Below, piece by piece: positions 7,398 to 15,183 of a stretch of 23,033 bases of DNA. Source of the stretch: an uncultured Blautia sp. (GTDB lineage: Bacteria; Bacillota; Clostridia; Lachnospirales; Lachnospiraceae). Where the stretch lies: NCBI GenBank assembly GCA_934358405.1, contig CAKRKL010000018.1:1-23033 (forward strand). Direction: 5' to 3'. A model generated the notes under the pieces. That model did not search any database, had not been told where the DNA came from, and was given only the letters and a program-made list of their open reading frames with translations. Position numbers and translations under genes: made by a program. Every line of letters starts with the position of its first letter. The stretch's first letter is position 1.

Positions 7398-8834
7398 ATG
7401 GCAGCACAGGAAAAGAAATCCCTGAAAGCAATTGGCGGATTTTTTGCTGATTTTGGTACTGCGGTAACGAGAGGAGATGCATTTGTTAAGCTGTCCCTGC
7501 TCTGGATGGGAGCCGGATATGCAAAACGGAAGCAATATATCAAAGCAATCCTGATGACTCTTTTGGAAATTGGAATTGTTTTATTTACTGTAAAATTTGC
7601 CATGCAGTATGTACCGAAATTCGGAAGTCTTGGCAGTGTAAAAATGGAAAAGGTCTTCAATATGAAGACCATGAAAAGTGAGTTCAATGATTATGATAAT
7701 TCATTTACTATTTTGTTATTTTCTTTGTTCAGTTTTGTTGTCTGGTTTGCAGCTGCAATTGTCTGGATCAAGAATGTAGTAAATGCATATGAGCTTCAGA
7801 AGCTATCAGAAGCAGGAAAGCATATCAATACTTTTAAAGAAGATTTACGATCACTTACAGAAGAGAAGTTTCATATTACTCTCCTTACGCTTCCTGTTCT
7901 TGGTGTCATAATTTTTACTTTAATACCGATTCTCTTGTTGATTTTTGTTGCTTTTACCAACTATGACCAGCAGCACATGCCTCCTACAGAGCTGTTTTCA
8001 TGGGTTGGACTTAGCAACTTTGCAAGCTTGTTCGGAGGCGGTGGAATGACCTCAACCTTTGGTTATGCATTCATACGTGTTTTGGGTTGGACACTTGTAT
8101 GGGCCTTCTTTTCTACATTTACTACTTACATCGGAGGTATTTTGCTGTCTATCTTACTGAACAGCAAGAAAACAAGAATGCCCAAAATGTGGCGTACACT
8201 GTTTATTGTAACAATTGCAGTTCCGCAGTTTGTTTCTCTTCTTCTGATAAGAAACTTTTTTTCAAACGGAGGAATTGTAAATACCATTTGCAGCAACATT
8301 GGACTTACAGGATTTCTAAGAAGCATAGGATTGGTTTCAACAAGCTATATTCCATTCCTTTCTGCACCAGGCTGGGCACATGTAATGATTATTCTTATCA
8401 ATATCTGGATTGGTGTTCCTTACCAGATGCTGATTGCAACAGGCGTTCTTATGAATCTGCCTTCTGATCAGTTGGAAAGTGCAAGAGTAGACGGTGCTAC
8501 AAACTTCCAGATTTTCCGTAAGATTACAATGCCGTATTTACTTTTTGTAACAGGACCGGCTCTTGTAACGGATTTTGTAAAAAATATAAATAACTTTAAT
8601 GTAATTTACCTTCTGACTCAGGATGTGTATACTACTACAAATCAGGCGATGGCCAGTTCCCAGGCAAAAGAAGTGGATCTGCTTGTAACATGGCTGTTCC
8701 GATTAACTCAGGATTACTATAACTATAAGATGGCATCTGCTATTGGTATTATCGTATTTATCATTTGTGCAGTGTTCACCTTGTTTGCATTTAATAAAAT
8801 GATTAAGGGAGATAAGGAGGGAACATATCAATAA
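7398..8834 (+). CDS. ABC transporter permease, MalF-like
   Basis: This 478-residue inner-membrane protein is one half of the channel for the galactoside importer. The N-terminal part (about residues 1-150) carries a conserved-looking amphipathic segment (KLSLLWMGAGYAKRKQYIKA) and two membrane helices (near 46-66 and 104-124), an extension common in clostridial MalF proteins. The core permease follows from about residue 155. The cytoplasmic EAA loop, which docks the ATPase, is at about 360-379 (ESARVDGATNFQIFRKITMP). The stop codon TAA overlaps the ATG of the next gene by one base, which indicates translational coupling. No ATPase gene is in the operon, so a shared MsmX/UgpC-type subunit encoded elsewhere is expected. 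Confidence 0.9.
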   Translation: MAAQEKKSLKAIGGFFADFGTAVTRGDAFVKLSLLWMGAGYAKRKQYIKAILMTLLEIGIVLFTVKFAMQYVPKFGSLGSVKMEKVFNMKTMKSEFNDYDNSFTILLFSLFSFVVWFAAAIVWIKNVVNAYELQKLSEAGKHINTFKEDLRSLTEEKFHITLLTLPVLGVIIFTLIPILLLIFVAFTNYDQQHMPPTELFSWVGLSNFASLFGGGGMTSTFGYAFIRVLGWTLVWAFFSTFTTYIGGILLSILLNSKKTRMPKMWRTLFIVTIAVPQFVSLLLIRNFFSNGGIVNTICSNIGLTGFLRSIGLVSTSYIPFLSAPGWAHVMIILINIWIGVPYQMLIATGVLMNLPSDQLESARVDGATNFQIFRKITMPYLLFVTGPALVTDFVKNINNFNVIYLLTQDVYTTTNQAMASSQAKEVDLLVTWLFRLTQDYYNYKMASAIGIIVFIICAVFTLFAFNKMIKGDKEGTYQ

Positions 8835-9688
8835 TGAAAAAGATGAAAGACAGCAGAACTTCTTCTATTGTGCTGCATAATCTTTTAATTGCAGTACTGG
8901 CGTTTATCTGGTTGATACCGATTATCTGGCTTTTATGTACTTCCTTCAGTTCTTATCCGGGAATGAATACAAGTACCTTTTTTCCAAAGGAGTGGAGCGT
9001 GACTGCGTACACAAAGCTGTTCCATCCGGATTCTGTTGCGCAGTTTCCGCAATGGTTTTGGAATACCTTTATCATTGCTTGCTTCAGCTGCGTGATTTCT
9101 ACTATGTTTGTACTTATGGTAGCATATGCAACTTCAGTTATGCGGTTCAAAATGAGAAAGCCTCTTATGAATATGGCAGTTATACTGAATCTGTTTCCGG
9201 GTATGCTGGCTATGATAGCTGTGTATTTCACTTTGAAATCATTTAATTTAACCAACAGCTATGCAGGTCTTATTATGGTTTATTCTGCTTCTTCAGGTTT
9301 GGGGTACCTAATTGCAAAGGGATTTTTTGACACTGTGCCAAGAGCACTTTGTGAAGCTGCACGTATTGATGGCTGCAGTGAGGCAAGGATTTTCTTTCAG
9401 ATGGTGCTTCCTATGAGCCGTCCTATTGTTGTATATACCGTAATCAGCAGCTTCCTGGTTCCGTGGATGGATTTTGTATATGCAAAAATGATTTTAAATG
9501 CAGGTATTTCTGCGAAATATACAGTTGCCATCGGGCTTTATAAAATGCTGGATAAGAGTTTGATCAATAACTACTTTACACAGTTCTGTGCGGGTGGTGT
9601 TCTGGTATCTATTCCGATTTCTATTTTATTTATGATCATGCAGAAATTTTACGTGGAAGGAATTACAGGTGGTGCTGTAAAAGGTTGA
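8834..9688 (+). CDS. ABC transporter permease, MalG-like
   Basis: This 284-residue membrane protein is the second channel subunit of the galactoside importer. It has the usual length and six-helix layout of MalG-type proteins. The EAA loop is at about 174-193, with the core EAARIDGCSEARIFFQMVLP. AAGGAGGGA, near 8814-8822 inside the end of the MalF-like gene, serves as ribosome binding site, and the start overlaps that gene's stop (TAATG). The C-terminus FYVEGITGGAVKG is the typical end of this family. Confidence 0.92.
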   Translation: MKKMKDSRTSSIVLHNLLIAVLAFIWLIPIIWLLCTSFSSYPGMNTSTFFPKEWSVTAYTKLFHPDSVAQFPQWFWNTFIIACFSCVISTMFVLMVAYATSVMRFKMRKPLMNMAVILNLFPGMLAMIAVYFTLKSFNLTNSYAGLIMVYSASSGLGYLIAKGFFDTVPRALCEAARIDGCSEARIFFQMVLPMSRPIVVYTVISSFLVPWMDFVYAKMILNAGISAKYTVAIGLYKMLDKSLINNYFTQFCAGGVLVSIPISILFMIMQKFYVEGITGGAVKG

Positions 9689-9694
9689 TATAGT

Positions 9695-10480
9695 ATGATG
9701 GGAAAAAGAGACATTGTCTGGAAAACACCGGACATTACAGCAGATGGATTGAAAATGTTTGCATGCATTGCCATGTGTATTCGGACTATAGGTATTGTTG
9801 TAATTGAAAAAGGAATGATTCATCTGGAATCCTATACTCAAAGTAGTCTGAATGAAGCAATGGCTCAGGATTCCCATCTTATGACACTTGCCGGTTTAGG
9901 ATCCATTTTCCAGCTGGCAGGTGGACTGGCAATTCCCATATTTGCTTTTTTACTTGTTGAAGGTGTCAGAAATACTTCTGATTACAAAAAATATCTTCTG
10001 GCAATGCTGGCTGCAGCACTACTTAGTGAGCTTCCGTATGATCTGGCTATGAGTGGTAAAATTCTGGATTTTTCCGGACAGAACGGATTATTCACCATGA
10101 CAATTTGTCTGATTCTCCTGAAATGTCTGGAGCTGACAGAAACAGTTGGCGGGGCTGCAGGTAAGCTTGCAAGGCTTATGGAGATTTTGGCTGCGGTGCT
10201 ATGGACCAGCCTTTTCAAGTCAGAGTACGGTTTATGTATGGTACTCTTAACTGCTGTATTCTATATATTTTATACAAAAAATGTAATGAAAACGATTTTG
10301 GGAGGGGCAATCAGTCTGATGTACGTCACAGGTCCACTTGCCTTTTATGGTTTGTGGTGCTACAACGGGGAAAGAAAAAATCGTATCAATAAGTATATAT
10401 ACTATGCTGTTTATCCGGTTAGCCTTCTGGTGATGTTTATATTGGCAAAAGGCTTGAATGCAGCCGGAGTAGTTGGATAA
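9695..10480 (+). CDS. TraX-like integral membrane protein (putative acyltransferase), diverged
   Basis: This 261-residue protein has about eight hydrophobic helices. The pattern IPIFAFLLVEGVRNTSDYKKYLLAMLAAALLSELPYDLA (about 80-118), then FSGQNGLFTMTICLILL and YNGERKNRINKYIYYAVYP (about 223-241), is characteristic of the TraX family. Its founding member is the F-plasmid enzyme that N-acetylates pilin. As remembered, most members have an Asp-His pair in the first helix (M-x-I-D-H-I-G), a Gly-Arg before the FPIFAF motif and a His-Thr after it. Here these are MCIRTIG (28-34), GGL and RNT, so the likely active residues are altered. The gene starts six bases after the MalG-like gene and 23 bases before the GH42 gene, so it is part of the sugar operon, not of a conjugation locus. 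Either of two adjacent ATGs (9695, 9698) could be used. Its role is unknown. Confidence 0.75.
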   Translation: MMGKRDIVWKTPDITADGLKMFACIAMCIRTIGIVVIEKGMIHLESYTQSSLNEAMAQDSHLMTLAGLGSIFQLAGGLAIPIFAFLLVEGVRNTSDYKKYLLAMLAAALLSELPYDLAMSGKILDFSGQNGLFTMTICLILLKCLELTETVGGAAGKLARLMEILAAVLWTSLFKSEYGLCMVLLTAVFYIFYTKNVMKTILGGAISLMYVTGPLAFYGLWCYNGERKNRINKYIYYAVYPVSLLVMFILAKGLNAAGVVG

Positions 10481-10490
10481 AGAGGATTAT

Positions 10491-10497
10491 GAGGAGA
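10491..10497 (+). promoter_or_regulatory. Ribosome binding site deciding the start of the GH42 gene
   Basis: GAGGAGA lies six bases before the ATG at 10504. A frame opening at 10489 would place this site inside the coding region, so 10504 is preferred. Confidence 0.82.
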
Positions 10498-10503
10498 CAA
10501 ACT

Positions 10504-12531
10504 ATGGAATTTAAGACAGACAAGCTGCTTCACGGCGGTGATTATAATCCTGAGCAATGGTTGAAAAGACCGGATATTCTGGAAAAAGATGTGGAAATGC
10601 TCAAAAAATCAGGCTGTAATGTGGTCAGCCTTGGGATGTTTTCCTGGTCCACATTGGAACCGGAGGAAGGAGTATTTCAGTTTGAATGGCTTCAGGATGT
10701 AATTGACAGATTATATAAAAATGGGATTTCTACTATTTTATCTACGCCATCTGGTGCAAGGCCTATTTGGATGGCAGAGAAGTATCCGGAGGTTTTAAGA
10801 GTTGATGAGACGAGACATAGAAATCTTTTTGGATTTCGCCATAATCACTGCTATACATCTCCGGTATATAGAGAAAAAATCCGTATAATTAACAAAAAGC
10901 TTGCCCAGGAGGTTGCAAGTCATCCCGGAGTGATTCTGTGGCATATTTCCAATGAATACGGAGGGGAGTGTCATTGCCCGCTGTGTCAGAAAGCTTTTCG
11001 TAAATGGCTGAAAGAAAAATATGAAACCATAGAGAACCTTAATGACCGCTGGTGTACTACCTTCTGGAGCCATACTTACCAGAATTTTGATCAGATTGAG
11101 AGTCCGTCAAAGATTGGTGAGACACAGCTGCACGCTTTAAATCTGGATTGGAAGCGTTTTGTCACACATCAAACTGCTGATTTTCTTCGCCATGAAATCT
11201 GTGCAGTAAGAGAGGGAGGAAGCCAGCTTCCCACAACAGCAAATCTGATGCATTATTTTGGCGGGCTGGATTATTTTGAGCTTGCGAAGGAAATTGATGT
11301 GGTTTCCTGGGATACGTATCCTACCTGGCACAAAGAGCCGCTTATTGATACTGCTTATGATAATGGAATGTGTCATGATCTGATCCGTTCATTGAAGAGA
11401 GGACAGCCGTTTTTACAGATGGAATCCTGTCCTTCTTCTACAAACTGGCAGGGTGTAAGTAAATTGAAAAAACCGGGAATGCTGTTTGCGCAGTCCATGC
11501 AGGCTATTGCTCATGGAAGTGACAGTTCTTTGTATTTCCAGATTCGTCAGAGTCGTGGTGCTTCTGAGAAATTCCACGGTGCAGTGATCGATCATTACGG
11601 TGGCAGTGATACCAGAGTGTTTAAAGAAGTATCTGAGGTTGGCGAAGCGCTAAAAAAATTAAAAGAATTAACCGGGACAATCGTAAACAGCCAGGTGGCA
11701 ATGATTTATGACTGGGATAGCCAGTGGGCTATGGAAGATAGCCAGGGTCCGAGAAACAAAGGACTTCATTATCTGGAAACGATGCTGAAATATTACAGAG
11801 GTTTTCGTAAACAGGGATTGAATGTAGATCTGATAGACATGACATGCAGCCTGGATTCTTATAAAATACTGGCAATGCCAATGGTCTATATGTTTAAGGA
11901 AGGTTTTCCTGAGAAGGTACGTAAGTTTGTAGAAGCTGGCGGTACGCTGATTACCAGCTGCTGGTCTGGAATTGCAGATGATACAGATCGCTGCTATCTT
12001 GGTGGAACTCCGTATGGTCTTATGGATGTGCTGGGAGTAAGAAGCATGGAAATTGACGGGCTTTATGATTGGGAGGAGAACCAGATGGTTCCTCTTTTGG
12101 ACAACAGTCTTGGAATGGAAAAGACATATACCTGTCAGTATTTATGTGATCTTATTGAACTTCGCGGAGCAATTCCTGTAATGAATTACGGAAGTGATTT
12201 TTATCAGGGTTATCCTTGCGTAACTGCTCATGAATATGGAAAAGGAAAAGCCTGGTATGTGGCTGCTATTGCTCAGAAAGAGTTTTACACAGATTTCCTA
12301 AAAAGGGTGATAAAAGAAAGTGGCGTATCCTGCGGAATTGAGGAAGCAATTCCGGAAGCCCTGGAAGTTACTGTAAGAGAAAATGAGTCTGAAAAGTATT
12401 ATATTTACCAGAATTTTGGAACAGAAGCTGTGAAAATACCTGTACCGGATGGAAAATATACCTGGATTTACGGAAATCAGGAAGAACAGCTGGGAGTTTA
12501 CGGATTGGCAGTTATCAAACAGAGCAAATAG
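10504..12531 (+). CDS. Beta-galactosidase, GH42 family
   Basis: This 675-residue cytoplasmic enzyme (no signal peptide) removes terminal beta-galactose from short oligosaccharides. GH42 enzymes act on lactose, galacto-oligosaccharides or plant galactan fragments. The protein opens with LLHGGDYNPEQW, diagnostic for GH42. The acid/base is E151 in HISNEYGGECHC and the nucleophile is E307 in QMESCPSSTNWQ. The family's structural zinc site is complete: C116, C156, C158 and C161. The catalytic barrel (to about 380) is followed by the trimerisation domain (about 385-600) and the small C-terminal beta domain. Length is normal. It is the last gene of the operon and is followed by a 19-bp terminator stem. 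Its pairing with a dedicated importer suggests that it, more than LacZ, handles the imported sugar. Confidence 0.95.
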   Translation: MEFKTDKLLHGGDYNPEQWLKRPDILEKDVEMLKKSGCNVVSLGMFSWSTLEPEEGVFQFEWLQDVIDRLYKNGISTILSTPSGARPIWMAEKYPEVLRVDETRHRNLFGFRHNHCYTSPVYREKIRIINKKLAQEVASHPGVILWHISNEYGGECHCPLCQKAFRKWLKEKYETIENLNDRWCTTFWSHTYQNFDQIESPSKIGETQLHALNLDWKRFVTHQTADFLRHEICAVREGGSQLPTTANLMHYFGGLDYFELAKEIDVVSWDTYPTWHKEPLIDTAYDNGMCHDLIRSLKRGQPFLQMESCPSSTNWQGVSKLKKPGMLFAQSMQAIAHGSDSSLYFQIRQSRGASEKFHGAVIDHYGGSDTRVFKEVSEVGEALKKLKELTGTIVNSQVAMIYDWDSQWAMEDSQGPRNKGLHYLETMLKYYRGFRKQGLNVDLIDMTCSLDSYKILAMPMVYMFKEGFPEKVRKFVEAGGTLITSCWSGIADDTDRCYLGGTPYGLMDVLGVRSMEIDGLYDWEENQMVPLLDNSLGMEKTYTCQYLCDLIELRGAIPVMNYGSDFYQGYPCVTAHEYGKGKAWYVAAIAQKEFYTDFLKRVIKESGVSCGIEEAIPEALEVTVRENESEKYYIYQNFGTEAVKIPVPDGKYTWIYGNQEEQLGVYGLAVIKQSK

Positions 12532-12538
12532 AAATAGA

Positions 12539-12584
12539 AAAAGGGATGTGAAAAAACCCAATCGAGTTTTTTCACATCCCTTTT
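12539..12584. terminator. Terminator of the galactoside operon, possibly bidirectional
   Basis: Bases 12539-12557 and 12566-12584 form a perfect 19-bp stem with an eight-base loop. The core GGGATGTG pairs with CACATCCC. Four T end the stem on the + strand and a similar run is read on the - strand. Confidence 0.88.
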
Positions 12585-12616
12585 AAAACTTTTCACAAAT
12601 TTTACCGAAGATGGTG

Positions 12617-12622
12617 TATGAT
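12617..12622 (+). promoter_or_regulatory. Candidate -10 box of the AraC-type regulator gene
   Basis: TATGAT (5/6) lies 34 bases before the GTG start. TTCACA (12592-12597) is a poorly spaced -35 at 19 bases. If this is the promoter, the ATG at 12611 is not in the mRNA. Confidence 0.4.
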
Positions 12623-12643
12623 GGTAGAAAAAGAGCATTTATC

Positions 12644-12650
12644 AGGAGGT
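12644..12650 (+). promoter_or_regulatory. Ribosome binding site deciding a GTG start
   Basis: AGGAGGT, a full Shine-Dalgarno match, lies five bases before the GTG at 12656. The upstream ATG at 12611 has no such site. Confidence 0.85.
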
Positions 12651-12655
12651 ACCCT

Positions 12656-13639
12656 GTGCAAAAAGAACTTTTGGAAAAGCTTCGTGAAATTACAGAAGAA
12701 GAGAAAAGAATCCTGAATGGAGAGGCTGAAGTAGATAGAGACCTTTATACATCAGGAAAGGATTTTACTGTTGACAGCAACAAGATGCTGGAGGAGGGAA
12801 AGCTAATTGCGGTGCGTACCCACACACGATTTATCCATTTTCCTCTCCACCGGCATAATTATGTGGAGGTTCTTTATGTCTGTGAGGGATCCCTTACCAA
12901 TATTATAGATGGAAAACAGGTAATTGTGCGAAAGGGGGAACTTCTTTTTCTGAACCAGTTTACCCATCATGAAATCCTGGCAGCAAAAAGAAATGACATT
13001 GCGATTAATTTTATGATTCTTCCGGAATTTTTCGATGTGGCATATACAATGGCGGGCAACAACAATGTGCTGGCGAATTTTCTGGTGAATGTGCTCCGCC
13101 GAGATAACCAGCGAGGAGAATACCTTCATTTTAAGGTGTCAGAGGTGCTGCAGATCCAGAATCTTCTGGAAAACATGATTTATTCTCTTGTGACAGGACG
13201 GGGAAACCAGAATCGGATCAATCAGACCACAATGGGGCTTATTTTCCTTTATCTTCTGGACTCTGTGCAGTGTGTGGAAATGCGTCTGCCAAATCAGTAT
13301 GAGAATATGATTTCCATGACTACGCTGGATTATATTGAGCAGAAATACCGCACTGCTACTCTTACTGAGCTTTGCGAAATGCTTCACCTTCCTATGCATG
13401 TGCTTAGCAAAATGATTAAGAAAACTACGGGCTTTAATTTTAAAGAGCTGCTGCAGAGAAAACGACTCAGCAAGGCAGTGGAACTGATGTGCGATACAGA
13501 TCTTCCCATCAGTGATGTGATCGCAGCAGTTGGGTATGAGAATAACAGTTATTTTCACCGGGTGTTTAAAGAACGCTATCATGTAACGCCAAGAGCATTT
13601 CGTCTGGAAAATAAAAAAAGCGACCAGGTGCGTTTATAA
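12656..13639 (+). CDS. AraC-family transcriptional regulator with N-terminal cupin domain
   Basis: This 327-residue cytoplasmic DNA-binding protein most likely senses a sugar. The N-terminal half has a cupin-like sensor with the motif HFPLHRHNYVEVLYVCEG (about 61-78; H65 and H67) followed by GELLFLNQFTHHEI. The C-terminal 90 residues or so hold the two helix-turn-helix units of AraC proteins: TLTELCEMLHLPMHVLSKMI, then the diagnostic ISDVIAAVGYENNSYFHRVF and HVTPRAFR. Start choice rests on AGGAGGT before GTG; a longer frame from an ATG at 12611 would cover both the candidate -10 box and this site. It is isolated by the terminator upstream. No terminator with a GC stem follows. Possible targets are the galactoside operon, lacZ (which lacks a good -35 box) or the nucleoside transporter downstream; the sequence does not decide. 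Confidence 0.9.
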   Translation: MQKELLEKLREITEEEKRILNGEAEVDRDLYTSGKDFTVDSNKMLEEGKLIAVRTHTRFIHFPLHRHNYVEVLYVCEGSLTNIIDGKQVIVRKGELLFLNQFTHHEILAAKRNDIAINFMILPEFFDVAYTMAGNNNVLANFLVNVLRRDNQRGEYLHFKVSEVLQIQNLLENMIYSLVTGRGNQNRINQTTMGLIFLYLLDSVQCVEMRLPNQYENMISMTTLDYIEQKYRTATLTELCEMLHLPMHVLSKMIKKTTGFNFKELLQRKRLSKAVELMCDTDLPISDVIAAVGYENNSYFHRVFKERYHVTPRAFRLENKKSDQVRL

Positions 13640-13698
13640 AAAAATCCAAAAAAATTTATAATTTGTTCAAAAAATTTTTTTAAATTAGTTGCAAAAGG

Positions 13699-13727
13699 TT
13701 GACATCTAATTAGAAAAAAAATAAAAT
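13699..13727 (+). promoter_or_regulatory. Strong promoter of the BMP-type transporter operon
   Basis: TTGACA (13699-13704), 17 bases, TAAAAT (13722-13727): 6/6 and 5/6 matches at ideal spacing. The 55 or so bases before it are almost pure A/T with long A and T tracts (13641-13686), like an UP element that raises RNA polymerase binding. AAGGAGGA (13747-13754) then leads to the ATG at 13761. Confidence 0.88.
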
Positions 13728-13760
13728 GAAAGCAAATAAAAATATCAAGGAGGAAGTAAA

Positions 13761-15065
13761 ATGAACAAAATGTGTAAAAAAGTTGTCAGCCTTCTTCTTG
13801 CAGCAGTGATGGTACTCACAATGACTGCCTTCGCTTCTGTTGTTTATGCCGCTGACGAAGACAATGTAGAAGCTGACCCGAACTTCAAAATGGGCGTTAT
13901 CCTTGTAGGTGATGAGACAGAAGGATATTCTGCAGCTCACATTGCAGGCGTTAAGGAAGCTGCTGCAGAGCTTGGACTTGATGACAGCCAGATCATCTGG
14001 AAATATAAAGTTCCGGAAGACTCCAGCTGTTATGACGCAGCAATTGACCTTGTTGGACAGGGATGCTCACTGGTAATCGGAAACAGCTACGGACATCAGA
14101 CTTATCTGGTACAGGCTGCACAGGAGTATCCGGATGTAACCTTCGTTTCTATGACAGGTGATTTTGCAGCAATCAGCGGTCTTGAGAACTTCAAGAACGC
14201 ATTCACAAACATTTATGAATCCCGTTATGTATCCGGTGTTGTAGCTGGTCTGAAGCTGAAAGAGATTATGGAAGACGGTACTCTTACCGCTGAAACCCAG
14301 CCAGACAGCTTTGATGCAGACGGTAATGTTAAGATCGGCTATGTTGGAGCATTCAGCTATGCAGAGGTTGTTTCAGGCTACACTGCATTCTACCTTGGTG
14401 TTAAGAGTGTAGTTCCGAATGTTGTAATGGAAGTTAAGTACACAAACTCCTGGTTTGATATTGACAAAGAGGGTGCAGCAGCTGAGGCACTTATTGCAAA
14501 CGGCAGTGTTATCATTGGACAGCATGCAGACTCTACAGGTGCGCCTGCAGCTACACAGAAGCTTCATGATGATGGCAAGATCTGCTACTCTGTAGGATAC
14601 AACATTGATATGATCGCAACTGCTCCTACAGCAGCACTTACTTCTGCAACTAATAACTGGGCTGTATATTACAAGCACGCTATTGCAACTGTAATGGGTG
14701 GCGGTGATCTTGAGCAGGATTGGTCCGCAGGATATAATGATGATGCAGTAGGTATTACAGACCTTGGTGAGTCCTGCGCAGAAGGCACAGCAGATTATGT
14801 TGCTGACATTGAGAGCAAGCTTAAAGATGGTTCTCTTCAGGTATTTGATACTTCTACATTTACTGTTGACGGTAAAGAGGTTACTTCTGCACCGGTTGAT
14901 CTTTCCTTCATGGATTACACAACTGATCCTGCAACTGTTGTATACCAGGGCGAGACAGTTGAGGCAATTCAGGACGGACATTTTGCAGAGTCCACATTCA
15001 GAAGTGCTCCATACTTTACACTTCGTATTGACGGAATCACAGAGGATGCAGAGGCAGTTGAATAA
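13761..15065 (+). CDS. BMP-family ABC transporter solute-binding protein (nucleoside-type)
   Basis: This 434-residue exported protein probably captures nucleosides for the transporter encoded downstream. The signal peptide is residues 1 to about 31 (VVYA then AD). The mature protein follows the BMP/Med/PnrA pattern: KMGVILVGDETEGYSAAHIAGVKEA, LVGQGCSLVIGNSYGHQ, YPDVTFVSMTGD, ESRYVSGVVAGLK, KIGYVGAFSYAEVVSGYTAFYLGVKS and IIGQHADSTGAPAA. It is longer than typical members (about 350 residues), with extra C-terminal sequence from about 370. There is no lipobox, although most Gram-positive BMP proteins are lipoproteins. The binding-protein, ATPase, permease, permease order is that of B. subtilis nupNOPQ-type operons. 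The exact ligand (guanosine, other purine or pyrimidine nucleosides) is not visible. Confidence 0.88.
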   Translation: MNKMCKKVVSLLLAAVMVLTMTAFASVVYAADEDNVEADPNFKMGVILVGDETEGYSAAHIAGVKEAAAELGLDDSQIIWKYKVPEDSSCYDAAIDLVGQGCSLVIGNSYGHQTYLVQAAQEYPDVTFVSMTGDFAAISGLENFKNAFTNIYESRYVSGVVAGLKLKEIMEDGTLTAETQPDSFDADGNVKIGYVGAFSYAEVVSGYTAFYLGVKSVVPNVVMEVKYTNSWFDIDKEGAAAEALIANGSVIIGQHADSTGAPAATQKLHDDGKICYSVGYNIDMIATAPTAALTSATNNWAVYYKHAIATVMGGGDLEQDWSAGYNDDAVGITDLGESCAEGTADYVADIESKLKDGSLQVFDTSTFTVDGKEVTSAPVDLSFMDYTTDPATVVYQGETVEAIQDGHFAESTFRSAPYFTLRIDGITEDAEAVE

Positions 15066-15119
15066 CTGACAGATCTTTTGTGAAATGCTGTCTCTGACAG
15101 CTAAGAATTAGATGAATCC

Positions 15120-15154
15120 AAAAGGGGAGCTGTAAAAATGGCTCCCCTTTTCTT
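15120..15154 (+). terminator. Internal terminator/attenuator between binding-protein and ATPase genes
   Basis: AAAGGGGAGC (15121-15130) pairs perfectly with GCTCCCCTTT (15141-15150). The stem extends by one A:T pair, and T-rich sequence follows. Because the next gene has no evident promoter, partial read-through would give far more binding protein than transporter. Confidence 0.85.
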
Positions 15155-15166
15155 AATGAAAAAGGG

Positions 15167-15174
15167 AAGGGAGG
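15167..15174 (+). promoter_or_regulatory. Ribosome binding site before a TTG start
   Basis: AAGGGAGG lies nine bases before TTG (15184-15186). No in-frame ATG lies near the start of the ABC domain, which begins at residue 5 of this reading, so TTG is the likely start. Confidence 0.7.
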
Positions 15175-15183
15175 CACAACACT

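Noticed and set aside
9695..10480. Evidence of a conjugative element from the TraX-like gene
   Set aside because: No other transfer, relaxase, integrase or att-like sequence is in the window, and the gene is tightly packed in a sugar operon.
12611..12655. An ATG start for the AraC-type regulator at 12611
   Set aside because: It overlaps the candidate -10 box and has no ribosome binding site, while a full AGGAGGT precedes the GTG at 12656.
14373..14981. A 202-codon minus-strand frame inside the BMP gene
   Set aside because: Its unusual Cys/Ser-rich composition follows from the reverse complement of the biased codons of a highly expressed gene.
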